Assembly (NCBI RefSeq): GCF_013626205.1
Contig: NZ_QHJE01000001.1
Span: 62,001-126,000 of the forward strand
DNA: 64,000 bases
Direction of reading: 5' to 3'
From: Hyphomicrobium methylovorum
Lineage (GTDB): Bacteria > Pseudomonadota > Alphaproteobacteria > Rhizobiales > Hyphomicrobiaceae
Made by a program: the position numbers and the translations under genes. Of the stretch, positions 17,245 through 25,857 are shown in pieces; position 1 is the stretch's first letter; each line of letters opens with the position of its first letter. Below the pieces are notes generated by a model that searched no databases, was not told where the DNA came from, and was given only the letters and a program-made list of their open reading frames with translations.

Positions 17245-19539
17245 TTGAACGAGTGGTTCTTCAAGCAAGGCGGGCGCCATCGATTCATCGATTGGCTCAG
17301 CCTCGATTCCAAGATCAACTCCGCGCTCGGAGAAGCGTGGTCGCGGACTAAAGACCATTGGAACGCGGGATCGAGCTACTTCGCCCGCTTTCAGCTCGTC
17401 GGCTGGCGCCGCCTTCTCAACGAGTTCGCCTCCGAAGGCCTGACGATGATGTTCGGCGGTTTCGTCGTGCTCTATGGGCTCGCGCTTCCGGCCTTTCAGG
17501 AATTCGACGAAAGCAAATTTCTCACCGGCAAGTTCGCCGTGACGTTTCTTGATGTGAACGGCAACGAGATCGGCAAGCGCGGCATTCTGCATAACGACGC
17601 CGTTCCGCTCGACGACATTCCCGACGTTCTGATCAAGGCGACTCTTTCGACGGAAGACCGGCGCTTCTTCGATCACTACGGCATCGACGTTTACGGAACG
17701 ATGCGCGCGCTGTTGACGAACGTGCAAGCGAACGAGGTTGTGCAAGGCGGCTCGACGCTGACGCAGCAGCTTGCCAAAAACTTGTTCCTGTCGTCAGAGC
17801 GGTCTCTGCAGCGCAAGGTCAAAGAGCTCTTTCTCGCGTTCCTGCTGGAAAGCCGGTACACGAAGCGCGAAATCCTGAAACTCTACTTCGACCGCGCTTA
17901 CATGGGCGGCGGCACCTTCGGCGTTGAAGCGTCGTCACAGTATTATTTCGGCAAGTCGGTGCGCGACATCACCATGCCGGAAGCCGCCATGCTCGCCGGG
18001 CTTTTCAAAGCTCCGTCCAAATATTCGCCGTTGGTCGATCTCGCGGCGTCGCGCGCGCGTACCAATCAGGTTCTCGATAACCTCGTCGATGCGGGATACT
18101 ACACGGCTGGTCAGGTGCACTCCGCGCGTATGAACCCAGCGCGCATCGTCGAAACCCGCATGAACACCAGTCCCGACTGGTATCTCGACTGGGCGTTCGA
18201 AGAGGTTCAGCGGCTGGCCGAGGGCAAGGGACAATACGTTCTGACGGCACGGACGACTGTTGATCTTTCACTGCAACGGCAGGCCGAAGAGGCACTCAAT
18301 GCCGCGCTCAAAAAGGGCAGCCGAGCGGACCGCTTCAACTCCGGCGCTATCGTCGTCATGGAAACGGACGGCAAGGTGCGCGCCATCGTCGGCGGGCCAG
18401 ACTACGGCGAGAGCCAGTTCAACCGCGCGACGCGCGCCAAGCGTCAGCCTGGGTCATCGTTCAAAGTCTACGTTTACGCGGCGGCGCTCGAAAACGGGTA
18501 CACCCCCGACACGGTCGTGCGCGATGCTTCGCGCTCGTGCGGACGATGGTCACCCTCCAACTACGGCGGCGGCGGCGGATCAGGTGCGCGCATGCCACTC
18601 TGGTCGGCACTTGCTCGCTCTCTGAATACGGTCGCGACGGAACTCTCCTTCGCTGTCGGGCGCGAGAAGGTTATCGAGATGACGCAGCGGCTCGGCATCG
18701 AAGGCGTGAAGAAAACCTGCTCCATGGCGCTCGGCGACGGCGGCATCACCGTTCTCGAACACACCGGCGGCTTCGCTACGTTTGCCAACGGTGGCCACTT
18801 GGCGCGGCCTTACGGCATCCTCGACATTACGACGTCGCGCGGCGACCTGCTTTATTCGCGCGAACGCGATGAGCCGCCTGCTCCGCAGGTGATTTCGAAG
18901 AAGGTCGCGGAAGGAATGAATACGATGCTGAACCGCGTCGTCACGCAAGGTACGGCTCTGGCTGCGAACCTCGACTTCACCAACGTCGCGGGTAAGACGG
19001 GTACCTCGACGGGTCCGAAGGATGCGTGGTTCATGGGCTTCACCGGCAAGTACGTTGCGGGCGTCTGGATCGGCAACGACGACAATCATGCGATGCGCAC
19101 CGGCGTTACCGGCGGACACCACGCCGCGCCGATCTGGCACGATCTGATGACGGTCGCGCATACCGACATGAACATCCCGACGATCCCGGGGCTTGCACCG
19201 CATCCGCGTCAGATCGAAGAGCAACAACGCGTCGCTGCGTTGAAAGCGGCGCAGGTTGCGGCTGGCATCGATCCAGCGACGAACGCCAGAACCGCGGATG
19301 CACAGAAGAACGAACGCGTGATGTCGGATAAAACACGAACCGCACTCAAGAGCCTCGGGATTGCTCTGCGCAAAGCAGGCGGCATTGCGGATGAGCCCGC
19401 GCAACCTGCTCCAGGCGATCCTAAAGCGCCTGCTCCCGCAACGCCTGGCGAACGTCCTGATCGCCGCGCGACGCTGTTCGGCACCGATCCGCTCGCACCT
19501 CGCTCAGGGCCGGCACCAGCCGCGCCCGGCGTTCAGTAG
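17245..19539 (+). CDS. Class A penicillin-binding protein (PBP1A-type)
   Basis: 764 aa. A cytoplasmic head and one membrane segment (about 66-85) precede the GT51 glycosyltransferase domain (Glu137 in STEDRRFFDHYG; QGGSTLTQQLAKNLF near 167-181). The transpeptidase domain has SxxK at Ser404-Lys407 (PGSSFKVYVY), SLN at 459-461 and KTGTS at 584-588. The tail from about 640 on is Pro/Ala-rich. The enzyme polymerises glycan strands and cross-links peptidoglycan in the periplasm. The frame opens after a stop at 17185; the first usable start is TTG 17245, with GGGAACGGA upstream. No ATG fits the conserved N-terminus. Confidence 0.93.
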   Translation: MNEWFFKQGGRHRFIDWLSLDSKINSALGEAWSRTKDHWNAGSSYFARFQLVGWRRLLNEFASEGLTMMFGGFVVLYGLALPAFQEFDESKFLTGKFAVTFLDVNGNEIGKRGILHNDAVPLDDIPDVLIKATLSTEDRRFFDHYGIDVYGTMRALLTNVQANEVVQGGSTLTQQLAKNLFLSSERSLQRKVKELFLAFLLESRYTKREILKLYFDRAYMGGGTFGVEASSQYYFGKSVRDITMPEAAMLAGLFKAPSKYSPLVDLAASRARTNQVLDNLVDAGYYTAGQVHSARMNPARIVETRMNTSPDWYLDWAFEEVQRLAEGKGQYVLTARTTVDLSLQRQAEEALNAALKKGSRADRFNSGAIVVMETDGKVRAIVGGPDYGESQFNRATRAKRQPGSSFKVYVYAAALENGYTPDTVVRDASRSCGRWSPSNYGGGGGSGARMPLWSALARSLNTVATELSFAVGREKVIEMTQRLGIEGVKKTCSMALGDGGITVLEHTGGFATFANGGHLARPYGILDITTSRGDLLYSRERDEPPAPQVISKKVAEGMNTMLNRVVTQGTALAANLDFTNVAGKTGTSTGPKDAWFMGFTGKYVAGVWIGNDDNHAMRTGVTGGHHAAPIWHDLMTVAHTDMNIPTIPGLAPHPRQIEEQQRVAALKAAQVAAGIDPATNARTADAQKNERVMSDKTRTALKSLGIALRKAGGIADEPAQPAPGDPKAPAPATPGERPDRRATLFGTDPLAPRSGPAPAAPGVQ

Positions 19540-19554
19540 CGCGAGGACGTCAAC

Positions 19555-20211
19555 GTGGCCGCAATCGACGCCGACACACTTGATCCTCCGCAGCGTGCAA
19601 GCGCGCTTCGAACCGTTGCCGTCATTCTCGTGCGCGCGATCAGCATTTTGCTCACCGTCGCGCTCGCGATCGGCGTTGGCATCTGGTCGAGCCGCGCAAT
19701 GATCTCGCGCGGATCGCCGCTTTCGACCGATATGTATGGGCCTTGGCAGCACTGGCGAGATGCGGGCCGTGAGTCGTCAGACCCCTATACGCGGGCGCAC
19801 ATCCTAGCCAGCGGCAAGCTCTGGATCTCGGCCGACAGCGCGGGCATCTTCGAAGCACGCACGGACTCGCAGGGCGCGCGTCTGCACTCCTCATGCAGCT
19901 ATCGCATTGAAGGCGCGAGTCTGCCGGGATTGTGGTGGAGCCTTTCGGTGTTCGATTTGCAAGGCCGTCTGATCCCCAACGACGCCGACCGCTATGAGTT
20001 CACGGCGGATACGGTCGCGCCAAATCCCAACGGCTCATATGTCATCTCGCTCGGCCGTGACGCGCGTCCGGGCAACTGGCTGCCGACAAGCGGCGCGGGC
20101 CGTCTGGTGCTTGTGTTCACGGTTCTCGATCCGGCCACCGGCCTGTCCGATGAGCAGCGTGTGGAACGCAACAAGCGTCTGCCGATCATTGAACGCGAGG
20201 ATTGCTCGTGA
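19555..20211 (+). CDS. DUF1214-domain membrane-anchored protein
   Basis: 218 aa from GTG 19555, which has GAGGA eight bases upstream. An N-terminal membrane segment (about 22-44) precedes a domain with GSYVISLGRD, PGNWLPTSGAGRLVLVFTVLDP, characteristic of DUF1214. In many alphaproteobacteria DUF1214 and DUF1254 modules occur as adjacent genes, as here. The function is unknown. It lies 15 bases after the penicillin-binding protein gene and shares 4 bases with the next gene, so it is probably in the same transcript. Confidence 0.82.
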   Translation: MAAIDADTLDPPQRASALRTVAVILVRAISILLTVALAIGVGIWSSRAMISRGSPLSTDMYGPWQHWRDAGRESSDPYTRAHILASGKLWISADSAGIFEARTDSQGARLHSSCSYRIEGASLPGLWWSLSVFDLQGRLIPNDADRYEFTADTVAPNPNGSYVISLGRDARPGNWLPTSGAGRLVLVFTVLDPATGLSDEQRVERNKRLPIIEREDCS

Positions 20212-20765
20212 AAATTTTGAGATTCATCGACTGGCGGCTTCTCGTGATCTTCGCGCTCGTTGCGGGGATCGTGCACATTACGGCGACGTTCATGGCGCTG
20301 AACGATCAGCGCAGCTCGTCCTATACGCGTCTGGCGGGCAGCCTGCCTCACAATCTGATGACGCTGACAGACGCCGTTTCGCCGGGTCACGAAATTCTGC
20401 CGTTCCTGGCGCCAGACGCGCGCTACGCGTTTTGTCCATTCGAGACGACCGACGCGACCGTGCGCGTCCATGCGCTGCTTCCCGATATCGGTTGGACGCT
20501 CGGCGTCTATGCGCCCGACGGGTCCAATCTCTATTTTGCAGCGGCCTCATCGCAGCGCGAGTCCACGATCAATCTCTCGATCGTTCCCGCTGATGATCGG
20601 TTTTTGGGTCTCCCGTCGCAGGGTGCGCAATCCGTAACTGCTGATCAGACGATCGCGGCACCGAAGGGGCTGATCGTCGTGCGCGCGCCGGACCGGGGTG
20701 AGCCTTACCGCGCCGAGACGCAGGCCGTGCTCGAAAAGGCTTCGTGCGTGTCGAACCGCGCTTAA
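20208..20765 (+). CDS. DUF1254-type membrane-anchored protein
   Basis: 185 aa from GTG 20208, which overlaps the previous stop codon (GTGA) and has GAGG eight bases upstream; a TTG at 20202 is less likely. One N-terminal membrane segment (about 9-30) is followed by a periplasmic domain of the short DUF1254 type seen next to DUF1214 genes. The 4-base overlap implies translational coupling and a common role. The function is unknown. Confidence 0.78.
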   Translation: MKILRFIDWRLLVIFALVAGIVHITATFMALNDQRSSSYTRLAGSLPHNLMTLTDAVSPGHEILPFLAPDARYAFCPFETTDATVRVHALLPDIGWTLGVYAPDGSNLYFAAASSQRESTINLSIVPADDRFLGLPSQGAQSVTADQTIAAPKGLIVVRAPDRGEPYRAETQAVLEKASCVSNRA

Positions 20766-20767
20766 CT

Positions 20768-20809
20768 AGCGCTGGCGACTCCCCCTTCGGGGAGCCGGCC
20801 GCCAGCGCT
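20768..20809. repeat. Nested hairpin element, copy 1
   Basis: Outer arms of 10 bp (AGCGCTGGCG at 20768-20777 pairing with CGCCAGCGCT at 20800-20809) enclose an inner 6-bp stem (CTCCCC 20779-20784 with GGGGAG 20789-20794, loop CTTC) and an unpaired CCGGC on the 3' side. The same inner core recurs at 33560-33601 with different but still complementary outer arms. It sits between the DUF1254 stop and a convergent small gene, so it may also act as a bidirectional terminator, though no T-run follows. Confidence 0.75.
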
Positions 20810-20811
20810 TC

Positions 20812-21006
20812 CTAGCTTTCGAGTTCGAGGGTGTCGCGGCGGCGCTGTCCATTGTTTAGCGCCTCCTCGTCGAATTCCTGCGCTGCTTCGGCGAGGCGCT
20901 CGTAACGAACGCCCGGAAAAAAGAGAATGTCGGCCGGTCGGTCAGCATCGCCGAGGCGATCTGCAAACAGTCGTGGCGTGACTTTAAATTCCAATATCGT
21001 CGCCAT
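20812..21006 (-). CDS. Small hypothetical protein
   Basis: 64 aa from ATG 21006, with the strong site GGGGGACCACGC-ATG. The product (MATILEFKVTPRL start) has no signal peptide or membrane segment and is acidic toward the C-terminus. It is convergent with the DUF1214/DUF1254 pair and ends right at hairpin copy 1. I do not recognise a family; the ribosome site and isolated frame support expression. Confidence 0.6.
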   Translation of the reverse strand: MATILEFKVTPRLFADRLGDADRPADILFFPGVRYERLAEAAQEFDEEALNNGQRRRDTLELES

Positions 21007-21225
21007 GCGTGGTCCCCCAACGGCACGGAGAAAAATTCCGTACCCGGCGGCCTCCTCATCGAGAGGCTCGCTCCACCGGCATTTGACGCGATACGGACCA
21101 AGTGGCTCGAGTGCGTTGCGGCCGCAAGAATCGTCGCATTGTACGATTAGGCGAGCCGAGTGTTAATGACCTGTTAATTTGAAAACGCCCGCGCGACGAG
21201 AAGAATCGATTGATGTCCGCGCGCG

Positions 21226-21570
21226 CTATTCCAGCAACTCGTCGCCAAGAAAATGACGTCCGTCGCGATCGTCAATTTCAACGACCCAGACGTCACGATC
21301 GAAATCAGCTTCGCGTGTCAGCATCGCTTCCGCCTTATCGTCGGTTACGAATTCTTCGCTGAAGCACACGACCCAGCGACGGCCGCGATCGGCTTCGTCC
21401 ATTCCGGCAGGGGCAGGTGAATAGACGGCCACCATCCGATCCGCGCGCACCACCTTGATGAAAATTGCACCGGCGTCATCGTCGCCATGACGCACGACGA
21501 CACCTGAAGCGCCGGAGACGGTGCAGCGGCGAAGATAGGCTTTGACCCAGAATTCGGATTTGAGACGCAT
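21226..21570 (-). CDS. DUF1491-family protein
   Basis: 114 aa. The start MRLKSEFWVKAYLRRC and the block DAGAIFIKV are hallmarks of DUF1491, a cytoplasmic alphaproteobacterial family of unknown function. It ends FLGDELLE. It lies 88 bases downstream of the peptidoglycan-binding gene on the same strand. Confidence 0.88.
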   Translation of the reverse strand: MRLKSEFWVKAYLRRCTVSGASGVVVRHGDDDAGAIFIKVVRADRMVAVYSPAPAGMDEADRGRRWVVCFSEEFVTDDKAEAMLTREADFDRDVWVVEIDDRDGRHFLGDELLE

Positions 21571-21658
21571 GATGCCGGTGAGCCTTATCTATGAACCGGC
21601 AAAACCGCAAATCGGCAAGCTTCGGCTGGCGGCCGCGGAGTGGCCATCGGCTCCGGTT

Positions 21659-22369
21659 TTAGCGCGACGACGTTCGCGTCGATGGTTTGCGTTGCGCTTT
21701 CCCTTGCGCCTGAAGACGGATCACACGGCTCATCATCGGTCCTGAGATGCGCCCGCTTATCTTCAGTTTCTGATCGGCTTCAAACTCGCGGATCGCACGC
21801 TGGAGTTCTGGCGTCAGAGCGCCTCCGGCCGCGCCGGTCTGATAGCCAAGCGTATCAAGTTGCTGCTTCACCGTAATGATCAGCGCCTCGCCATCGTGGG
21901 TCGTGGACTTTCCTGGGCGCGCGCCGTTCTGCTCAAGCGAAGAGCTTCCGAGCACGATCTGACTGAGCAGCGGTTCGCTCGGCTTGCCCGTCAACACAAG
22001 GCCGTTGTCATACTCATAGGCGAAGATCGCTGCGCGCGTCACAAGGCCCGCCACGCCGTCGGCTTGGCCCGGCTCATAACCGCGCGTTCCGAGTTCGCGT
22101 TGGATACCGCGCGTGATTTCGACGGATGCGGTGTCGTCCGGCTGGTTGGAGCTTGCGGAAGTTGCACCCGCAGCTTCTGCGCCGGGCGCCGCGACGGAGT
22201 CGTTTTGGCCGCCCGTCATGCCGTCGATCCACGAAGCGCGCGCGGGCAAGCCACCTGTTTCGATTGCTTTGCCGTCAGCTCTCTTCTGGAACACGGCCAT
22301 GTTGACGCCGACGCTCAGCGTCATCATCAGCGCCACAACGAGCGCTAGTTTCTGCTCCCAACCCGTCAT
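21659..22369 (-). CDS. Peptidoglycan-binding-like membrane-anchored protein
   Basis: 236 aa. An N-terminal membrane anchor (about 7-27) and a low-complexity linker precede two peptidoglycan-binding-1-like modules: GIQRELGTRGYEPGQADGV (about 88-135) and VKQQLDTLGYQTGAAGGAL (about 165-220). It is predicted to be periplasmic and cell-wall bound. It is transcribed away from the DUF5330 gene; 22370-22634 is the shared regulatory region. No catalytic domain is present. Confidence 0.78.
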   Translation of the reverse strand: MTGWEQKLALVVALMMTLSVGVNMAVFQKRADGKAIETGGLPARASWIDGMTGGQNDSVAAPGAEAAGATSASSNQPDDTASVEITRGIQRELGTRGYEPGQADGVAGLVTRAAIFAYEYDNGLVLTGKPSEPLLSQIVLGSSSLEQNGARPGKSTTHDGEALIITVKQQLDTLGYQTGAAGGALTPELQRAIREFEADQKLKISGRISGPMMSRVIRLQAQGKAQRKPSTRTSSR

Positions 22370-22634
22370 CGTCCTGCGATCCGTCGCATATTCCCCCAGG
22401 CCACTCAGTATCGCGGAGGAGCCGTTAAGGTGTGCTTAACCGGTTGCAAACGGAAGGCTCGCAAATAGTCGGCATTTGATCGAAATTCGTTTCAAGTTTG
22501 CGAAAAAGCTAGTTCGAATTCTACTCCGAACGATAGCGGTATGGTGAATTCGGCCTGCTATGACATGAGCATCCTGATCACTCGGGCGGCCAACCATGTG
22601 CCTCTCGCGTGCACGTGAAGCGAAGGTTCAGATT

Positions 22635-23000
22635 ATGGGTTTGTTGCGTATCGCCACGATTGCCGCCGTCGCCATCGCGCTCCTACCGTCGGATCGCGAG
22701 CAGCAGCAGCGCCTCTACGAGCGCGCTGGCGACTCCGCCAACTGGGTCCTCACGTTCTGCGACCGGAATGGTCCGACGTGCGAAAAAGGTGCTGAGCTTT
22801 GGGCTGGATTTCTGGCCAAGGCCGAGTTCGGCGTAAAGCTCGCGTATGACATGGCGCGCGAGCGCGGAACCGAAGCCATCGCGGCGGCCGACTCCCCCTA
22901 TAAGCCCGCTGTTCTCGAGCGCGAGAGCGGCAGCACGCTGACGCCGGTCGACAAGGAACCCGCGTGGCGCGGCAAAAAGCCGAATAAAGGCAGCATCTGA
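22635..23000 (+). CDS. DUF5330-like secreted small protein
   Basis: 121 aa from ATG 22635, which has GAAGG eight bases upstream; the frame back to 22596 lacks a good site. A short hydrophobic N-terminus (GLLRIATIAAVAIALLP) is a signal or anchor. The segment ANWVLTFCDRNGPTCEKGAELW carries two cysteines typical of DUF5330 proteins of Rhizobiales. The function is unknown. sufE starts 82 bases downstream. Confidence 0.72.
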   Translation: MGLLRIATIAAVAIALLPSDREQQQRLYERAGDSANWVLTFCDRNGPTCEKGAELWAGFLAKAEFGVKLAYDMARERGTEAIAAADSPYKPAVLERESGSTLTPVDKEPAWRGKKPNKGSI

Positions 23001-23082
23001 CGGCTATTCGCGTCTTGCCGGGACCGCGGTGCGGCACCTATGTTTGGGTGACGGCTCGTTGCTGTCCGCATTGGAACCATTC

Positions 23083-23532
23083 ATGTCACTTGACGACATT
23101 CGCGCCGATTTTGCGCTTCTCGATGATTGGGAAGATCGCTACCGCTACGTGATTGAGCTTGGGCGCGCGCTGCCACCTCTTCCGGATGATCTCAGGACAG
23201 ACACGAACAAGGTTCTCGGTTGCGCCAGCCAGGTGTGGCTTGCGACGCGCCGTGTGAAGGCGAACGGCGATGGCAAGCAAGATCACCTCGAGATGCAAGG
23301 CGCGAGTGACGCGCACATTGTGCAGGGTTTGATCGCCGTTCTGTTCGCGCTTTACGAGAACAAGACTCTCGAAGAGATCCGCGACATCGACGCAGTAGAT
23401 GTTTTCGCCAGCCTCGGACTTCGGGAACACTTGACGCAACAGCGTTCAAATGGCTTCGCCTCAATGGTCCAGCGTATCCGCTCGGATGCGGCTCAGATGT
23501 TGAACGACACGGTCAAGCCTGATCCGAACTGA
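23083..23532 (+). CDS. sufE: Cysteine desulfuration protein SufE
   Basis: 149 aa from ATG 23083, with GGAACC upstream; 18 extra codons of the open frame are unlike the family. The active-site Cys47 is in VLGCASQVWL, and the fold ends in the usual helical region with LREHLTQQRSNG. SufE accepts persulfide sulfur from the SufS desulfurase for Fe-S cluster assembly in the cytoplasm. The rest of the suf operon is not in this window. Its 3' end overlaps the convergent DUF6456 gene by 20 bases. Confidence 0.93.
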   Translation: MSLDDIRADFALLDDWEDRYRYVIELGRALPPLPDDLRTDTNKVLGCASQVWLATRRVKANGDGKQDHLEMQGASDAHIVQGLIAVLFALYENKTLEEIRDIDAVDVFASLGLREHLTQQRSNGFASMVQRIRSDAAQMLNDTVKPDPN

Positions 23533-24094
23533 CGCCGATCGACGGGCGGTAATCGCTGCTGCCCCAGTGGCGCGCGCGAACGGGCGACGCATGCTCTGCC
23601 GGTTGCGGTTTGTCCATTCCATAGTGCCGCGCGAGTTGGCGTAGAGCGATCTGCAGCACGATTTTGCCCGAGCGCTGCGGCCAGCCGCTTTCTCGTTCGC
23701 TGGCTTCAAGGCCTTTCAAGAAGCAACACACGTCAATCAGAACACCCGCGAGATCAGGACCGACTGCCGCGAGAGCGCGGGCAACACGTTCGCGCGCGGC
23801 GACGACGGAGTCGCGAAGGTCGGGACCGATGTCTGGCGAGCGATGCTGCCCTCCTCCGCCGCCGAGCAGCAACGACCAATTCGCTGTTACACGCAGCGTC
23901 ATTTCTCCGAACCAGAAATCTGCGCGGAGTTTTTCCCCAGCAGCAAACTCAATGTCCGATAACAGCGGACGGCCGTCTTTGTCCTTCCGACGCACCAGCC
24001 AAGCGAGAGGACTTTCAGCATCGTTTCGACCGGGCCCAGGTGATTGCGTGGCGCGACGGCGCGTGCTCGCGCGATGAGCTTTTGATCCAGACAT
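23513..24094 (-). CDS. DUF6456-like protein
   Basis: 193 aa from ATG 24094, which has GGGGAA about six bases upstream; a TTG at 24112 is less likely. The N-terminal third is Arg/Ser-rich; the core has SPLAWLVRRKDKDGRPLL, EKLRADFWFGEMTLRVTANW and GVLIDVCCFLKGLE, the pattern of DUF6456, a Rhizobiales family often annotated as helix-turn-helix. It follows the DnaA-like gene by 14 bases on the same strand and probably forms a two-gene operon with it. DNA binding is an inference. Confidence 0.75.
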   Translation of the reverse strand: MSGSKAHRASTRRRATQSPGPGRNDAESPLAWLVRRKDKDGRPLLSDIEFAAGEKLRADFWFGEMTLRVTANWSLLLGGGGGQHRSPDIGPDLRDSVVAARERVARALAAVGPDLAGVLIDVCCFLKGLEASERESGWPQRSGKIVLQIALRQLARHYGMDKPQPAEHASPVRARHWGSSDYRPSIGVSSDQA

Positions 24095-24108
24095 AAACAG
24101 TTCCCCAC

Positions 24109-24501
24109 TCAATGCGTTTTGGAGCGCGTAACGAGGCTCGGCAGCGCCCAGCCTAAAAGATCGAGCGAGCGATCGAACGTCGGGTCATCGCGGCGATACT
24201 CGACCTTGAGGCAGGCGTGCGCGACAGTGGTGCGGTCGCGCCCGAACATGGCTCCAACTTCAGTCAGCGACATGCCGCACGAGACATGCGCCAAATACAT
24301 CGCGACCTGGCGTGCGAATGCGATATCGCGCACGCCACGTGAATTGCGCCACAGCGCTTCTGGGGCGATGCCAAAGACGCTTGATATTGCGACATCGATT
24401 GCGAGGCGCGCATGACGAAAGCGCTCGGACCGTTCTGTGTCGATGAATGGCGCCGAGCGCTGGCGCGCTTTCGAGTTCGGCGTAAGCGAGACTTGCAGCA
24501 T
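24109..24501 (-). CDS. DnaA domain IV-like DNA-binding protein
   Basis: 130 aa from ATG 24501. The C-terminal two thirds resemble only domain IV of the replication initiator DnaA: DIAFARQVAMYLAHVSCGMS and the signature VGAMFGRDRTTVAHACLKVE. The AAA+ and N-terminal domains of DnaA are absent, so this is not an initiator. Domain IV reads DnaA boxes (TTATCCACA), and two near-matches in inverted orientation lie 110-182 bases upstream. Stand-alone domain IV proteins with helix-turn-helix annotation are common in Rhizobiales; their role is unclear. It may regulate its own operon or compete at DnaA boxes. Confidence 0.82.
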   Translation of the reverse strand: MLQVSLTPNSKARQRSAPFIDTERSERFRHARLAIDVAISSVFGIAPEALWRNSRGVRDIAFARQVAMYLAHVSCGMSLTEVGAMFGRDRTTVAHACLKVEYRRDDPTFDRSLDLLGWALPSLVTRSKTH

Positions 24502-24610
24502 CTGCGATCCCAACCCCTTGTAGGATTTTGTTTCAGCTCAACGCGGTCCTGGGAGGCCGGCGCGAGCACGTTGTTCTTCAGCTGAGCGAAGAATAACGGT
24601 GCCTGAAAGG

Positions 24611-24682
24611 GCGGGGATAAGTTTTTTCCAAGCAACGCGCGTTCACCTTGATACAAACGACAGTATACTGACTTATCCACGC
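24611..24682. promoter_or_regulatory. Inverted DnaA-box-like pair upstream of the DnaA-like gene
   Basis: GCGGGGATAAGT (24611-24622) and ACTTATCCACGC (24671-24682) are inverted copies that match at 11 of 12 positions, with a 48-base gap. The second contains TTATCCACG, one base from the DnaA box consensus; the first reads TTATCCCC on the minus strand. The position suggests an operator for the DnaA domain IV-like protein, or plain DnaA boxes. Confidence 0.45.
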
Positions 24683-24710
24683 CTCGTGTTGTTGAGGCAA
24701 ACTTCTGCGC

Positions 24711-24926
24711 ATGCAAAGCAGAGTCCGAAACAACCCGACGCATAAGTGCACGCCCGGCAATTCGGGGTGCAAGGCTGATGAAAATGCGTTGCAGCTACTT
24801 CCGCTTTGGCCATGCGATCGCGATGTCACGAATGTCGCAGGGCGCGAAAAGATCATCGCCGCGCTTAGCCGCGCGCTTCGAGAAGAGCGCCGTCGGGGTG
24901 CGCACGGCATCTGGCGTATGACTTGA
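24711..24926 (+). CDS. Possible small hypothetical protein
   Basis: 71 aa. The C-terminal segment REKIIAALSRALREERRRG resembles small Rhizobiales proteins that carry an AALRRALRAERRRG helix followed by HW(T)YDL; here the end reads GIWRMT and then stops. The ribosome site is poor (GAGG about 13 bases upstream). It could be a real short gene or a truncated one. The opposite-strand frame over the same bases is rich in Arg and Ser and looks like a shadow. Confidence 0.35.
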   Translation: MQSRVRNNPTHKCTPGNSGCKADENALQLLPLWPCDRDVTNVAGREKIIAALSRALREERRRGAHGIWRMT

Positions 24927-25098
24927 AGCGTCATGCGTTGCTTGCGTTAGCGCTCAGAAGCGAGCGTGAGAAGCTCGCATCCATGCGCTCGGCAACGTAT
25001 CGACTTTGAATTCGTGTTGGAGCGAAGCCAGCAACAGCGCATGCGTAATGCGTCTCTCAGCTCACGTGGTTGGTCGTGTGCTGTATGCGTTGATTGCT

Positions 25099-25506
25099 TT
25101 AGCGATCGCGGCGCGTACCGAGGCCCATCTTTTTCGCAAGTTGCGATCGGGCGCTGGCGTAGTTCGGTGCAACCATCGGATAATCAGGCGGAAGGCCCCA
25201 CTTCTCGCGATATTCTTCAGGCGAGAGATTATAGTGCGTCCGCAAATGGCGCTTCAGCGACTTGAACTTCTTTCCGTCTTCGAGACAAATAATATAATCT
25301 GGCAATATCGATTTTTTGACCGCGATCTTGGGCTTGGCTTCTTCCCGCTCAGGTATCGGGGCGCGTCCCGCAACGCGGCTCAAGGCGGCATGTGTTTCAG
25401 CAATCAAGGCCGGAAGCTCGGCGGATGCGACGGTGTTGTTGCTGACGTAAGCGGCGACGATCGTTGCAGTAATCGTCACGAGTTCGGACTGAGCTGGATT
25501 ATCCAT
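25099..25506 (-). CDS. mucR: MucR/Ros-family transcriptional regulator
   Basis: 135 aa from ATG 25506, where the family start (helical part with LVTITATIVAAYVSNNTV) begins; the frame to 25581 adds 25 atypical residues. The C-terminal zinc finger is CLEDGKKFKSLKRHLRTHY, the MucR variant in which Asp replaces the second Cys ligand, followed by LSPEEYREKWGLPPDYPMVA. MucR/Ros proteins are H-NS-like silencers that bind AT-rich promoters and control exopolysaccharide, motility and cell-cycle genes. The upstream region to 25857 is visibly more AT-rich than its neighbours, which would suit autoregulation. Confidence 0.93.
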   Translation of the reverse strand: MDNPAQSELVTITATIVAAYVSNNTVASAELPALIAETHAALSRVAGRAPIPEREEAKPKIAVKKSILPDYIICLEDGKKFKSLKRHLRTHYNLSPEEYREKWGLPPDYPMVAPNYASARSQLAKKMGLGTRRDR

Positions 25507-25857
25507 CTCTTCTACTTCCGCTAGCTGTTTCTTTTCGCTCTCCGCCGCCAACGGAGAAAGTGAGGTTGGATTGAGGATCAAAGGGTTATTAGTTCTTTGC
25601 CATAATCCGAAACGTCTATGCCCCGGCAGAAAATTGACTGCATTAGATTTTACGAGAGCTTTGACTACAGGAATGCTTAATTGTCAATCGCTTGAGACTA
25701 TCATCCAAGATCAATACTAATTCTTGAGGAAAGGGCCTCTCAATTGTGGCGTTACTCCAGACGCCGTTCCTCGATTGACCCTCAGTCCAAGTAAGGTGAA
25801 CAACCGTTTCATTCCGGCGCTATCGCGATGCGCCAATACAGGATCTCTTTCTGCATC
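25507..25857. other. AT-rich intergenic region between mucR and ptrB
   Basis: 351 bases, divergent upstream region of mucR and oligopeptidase B. It is noticeably AT-rich from about 25585 to 25740, as expected for a MucR-bound promoter region. No palindrome, terminator or sigma-specific promoter was identified with confidence. Confidence 0.5.

Larger units (their letters stand above)
24502..25098. other. Intergenic region between the DnaA-like gene and mucR
   Basis: 597 bases without a firmly supported gene. It holds the upstream region of the DnaA-like gene with the DnaA-box-like pair, one possible small gene at 24711-24926, and the downstream side of mucR. I see no terminator with a clear T-run and no repeat. 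Confidence 0.6.

Noticed and set aside
17140-17745. 201-codon minus-strand frame at the penicillin-binding protein start
   Set aside because: It overlaps conserved GT51 sequence on the plus strand and has no recognisable features.
18580-19404. 274-codon minus-strand frame inside the penicillin-binding protein gene
   Set aside because: Antisense shadow across the KTG and SxN region of the real gene.
25741-25770. GTTCC at 25766 as part of an EcfG promoter for mucR
   Set aside because: No GTT-type -10 occurs at a 16- or 17-base distance on the minus strand.
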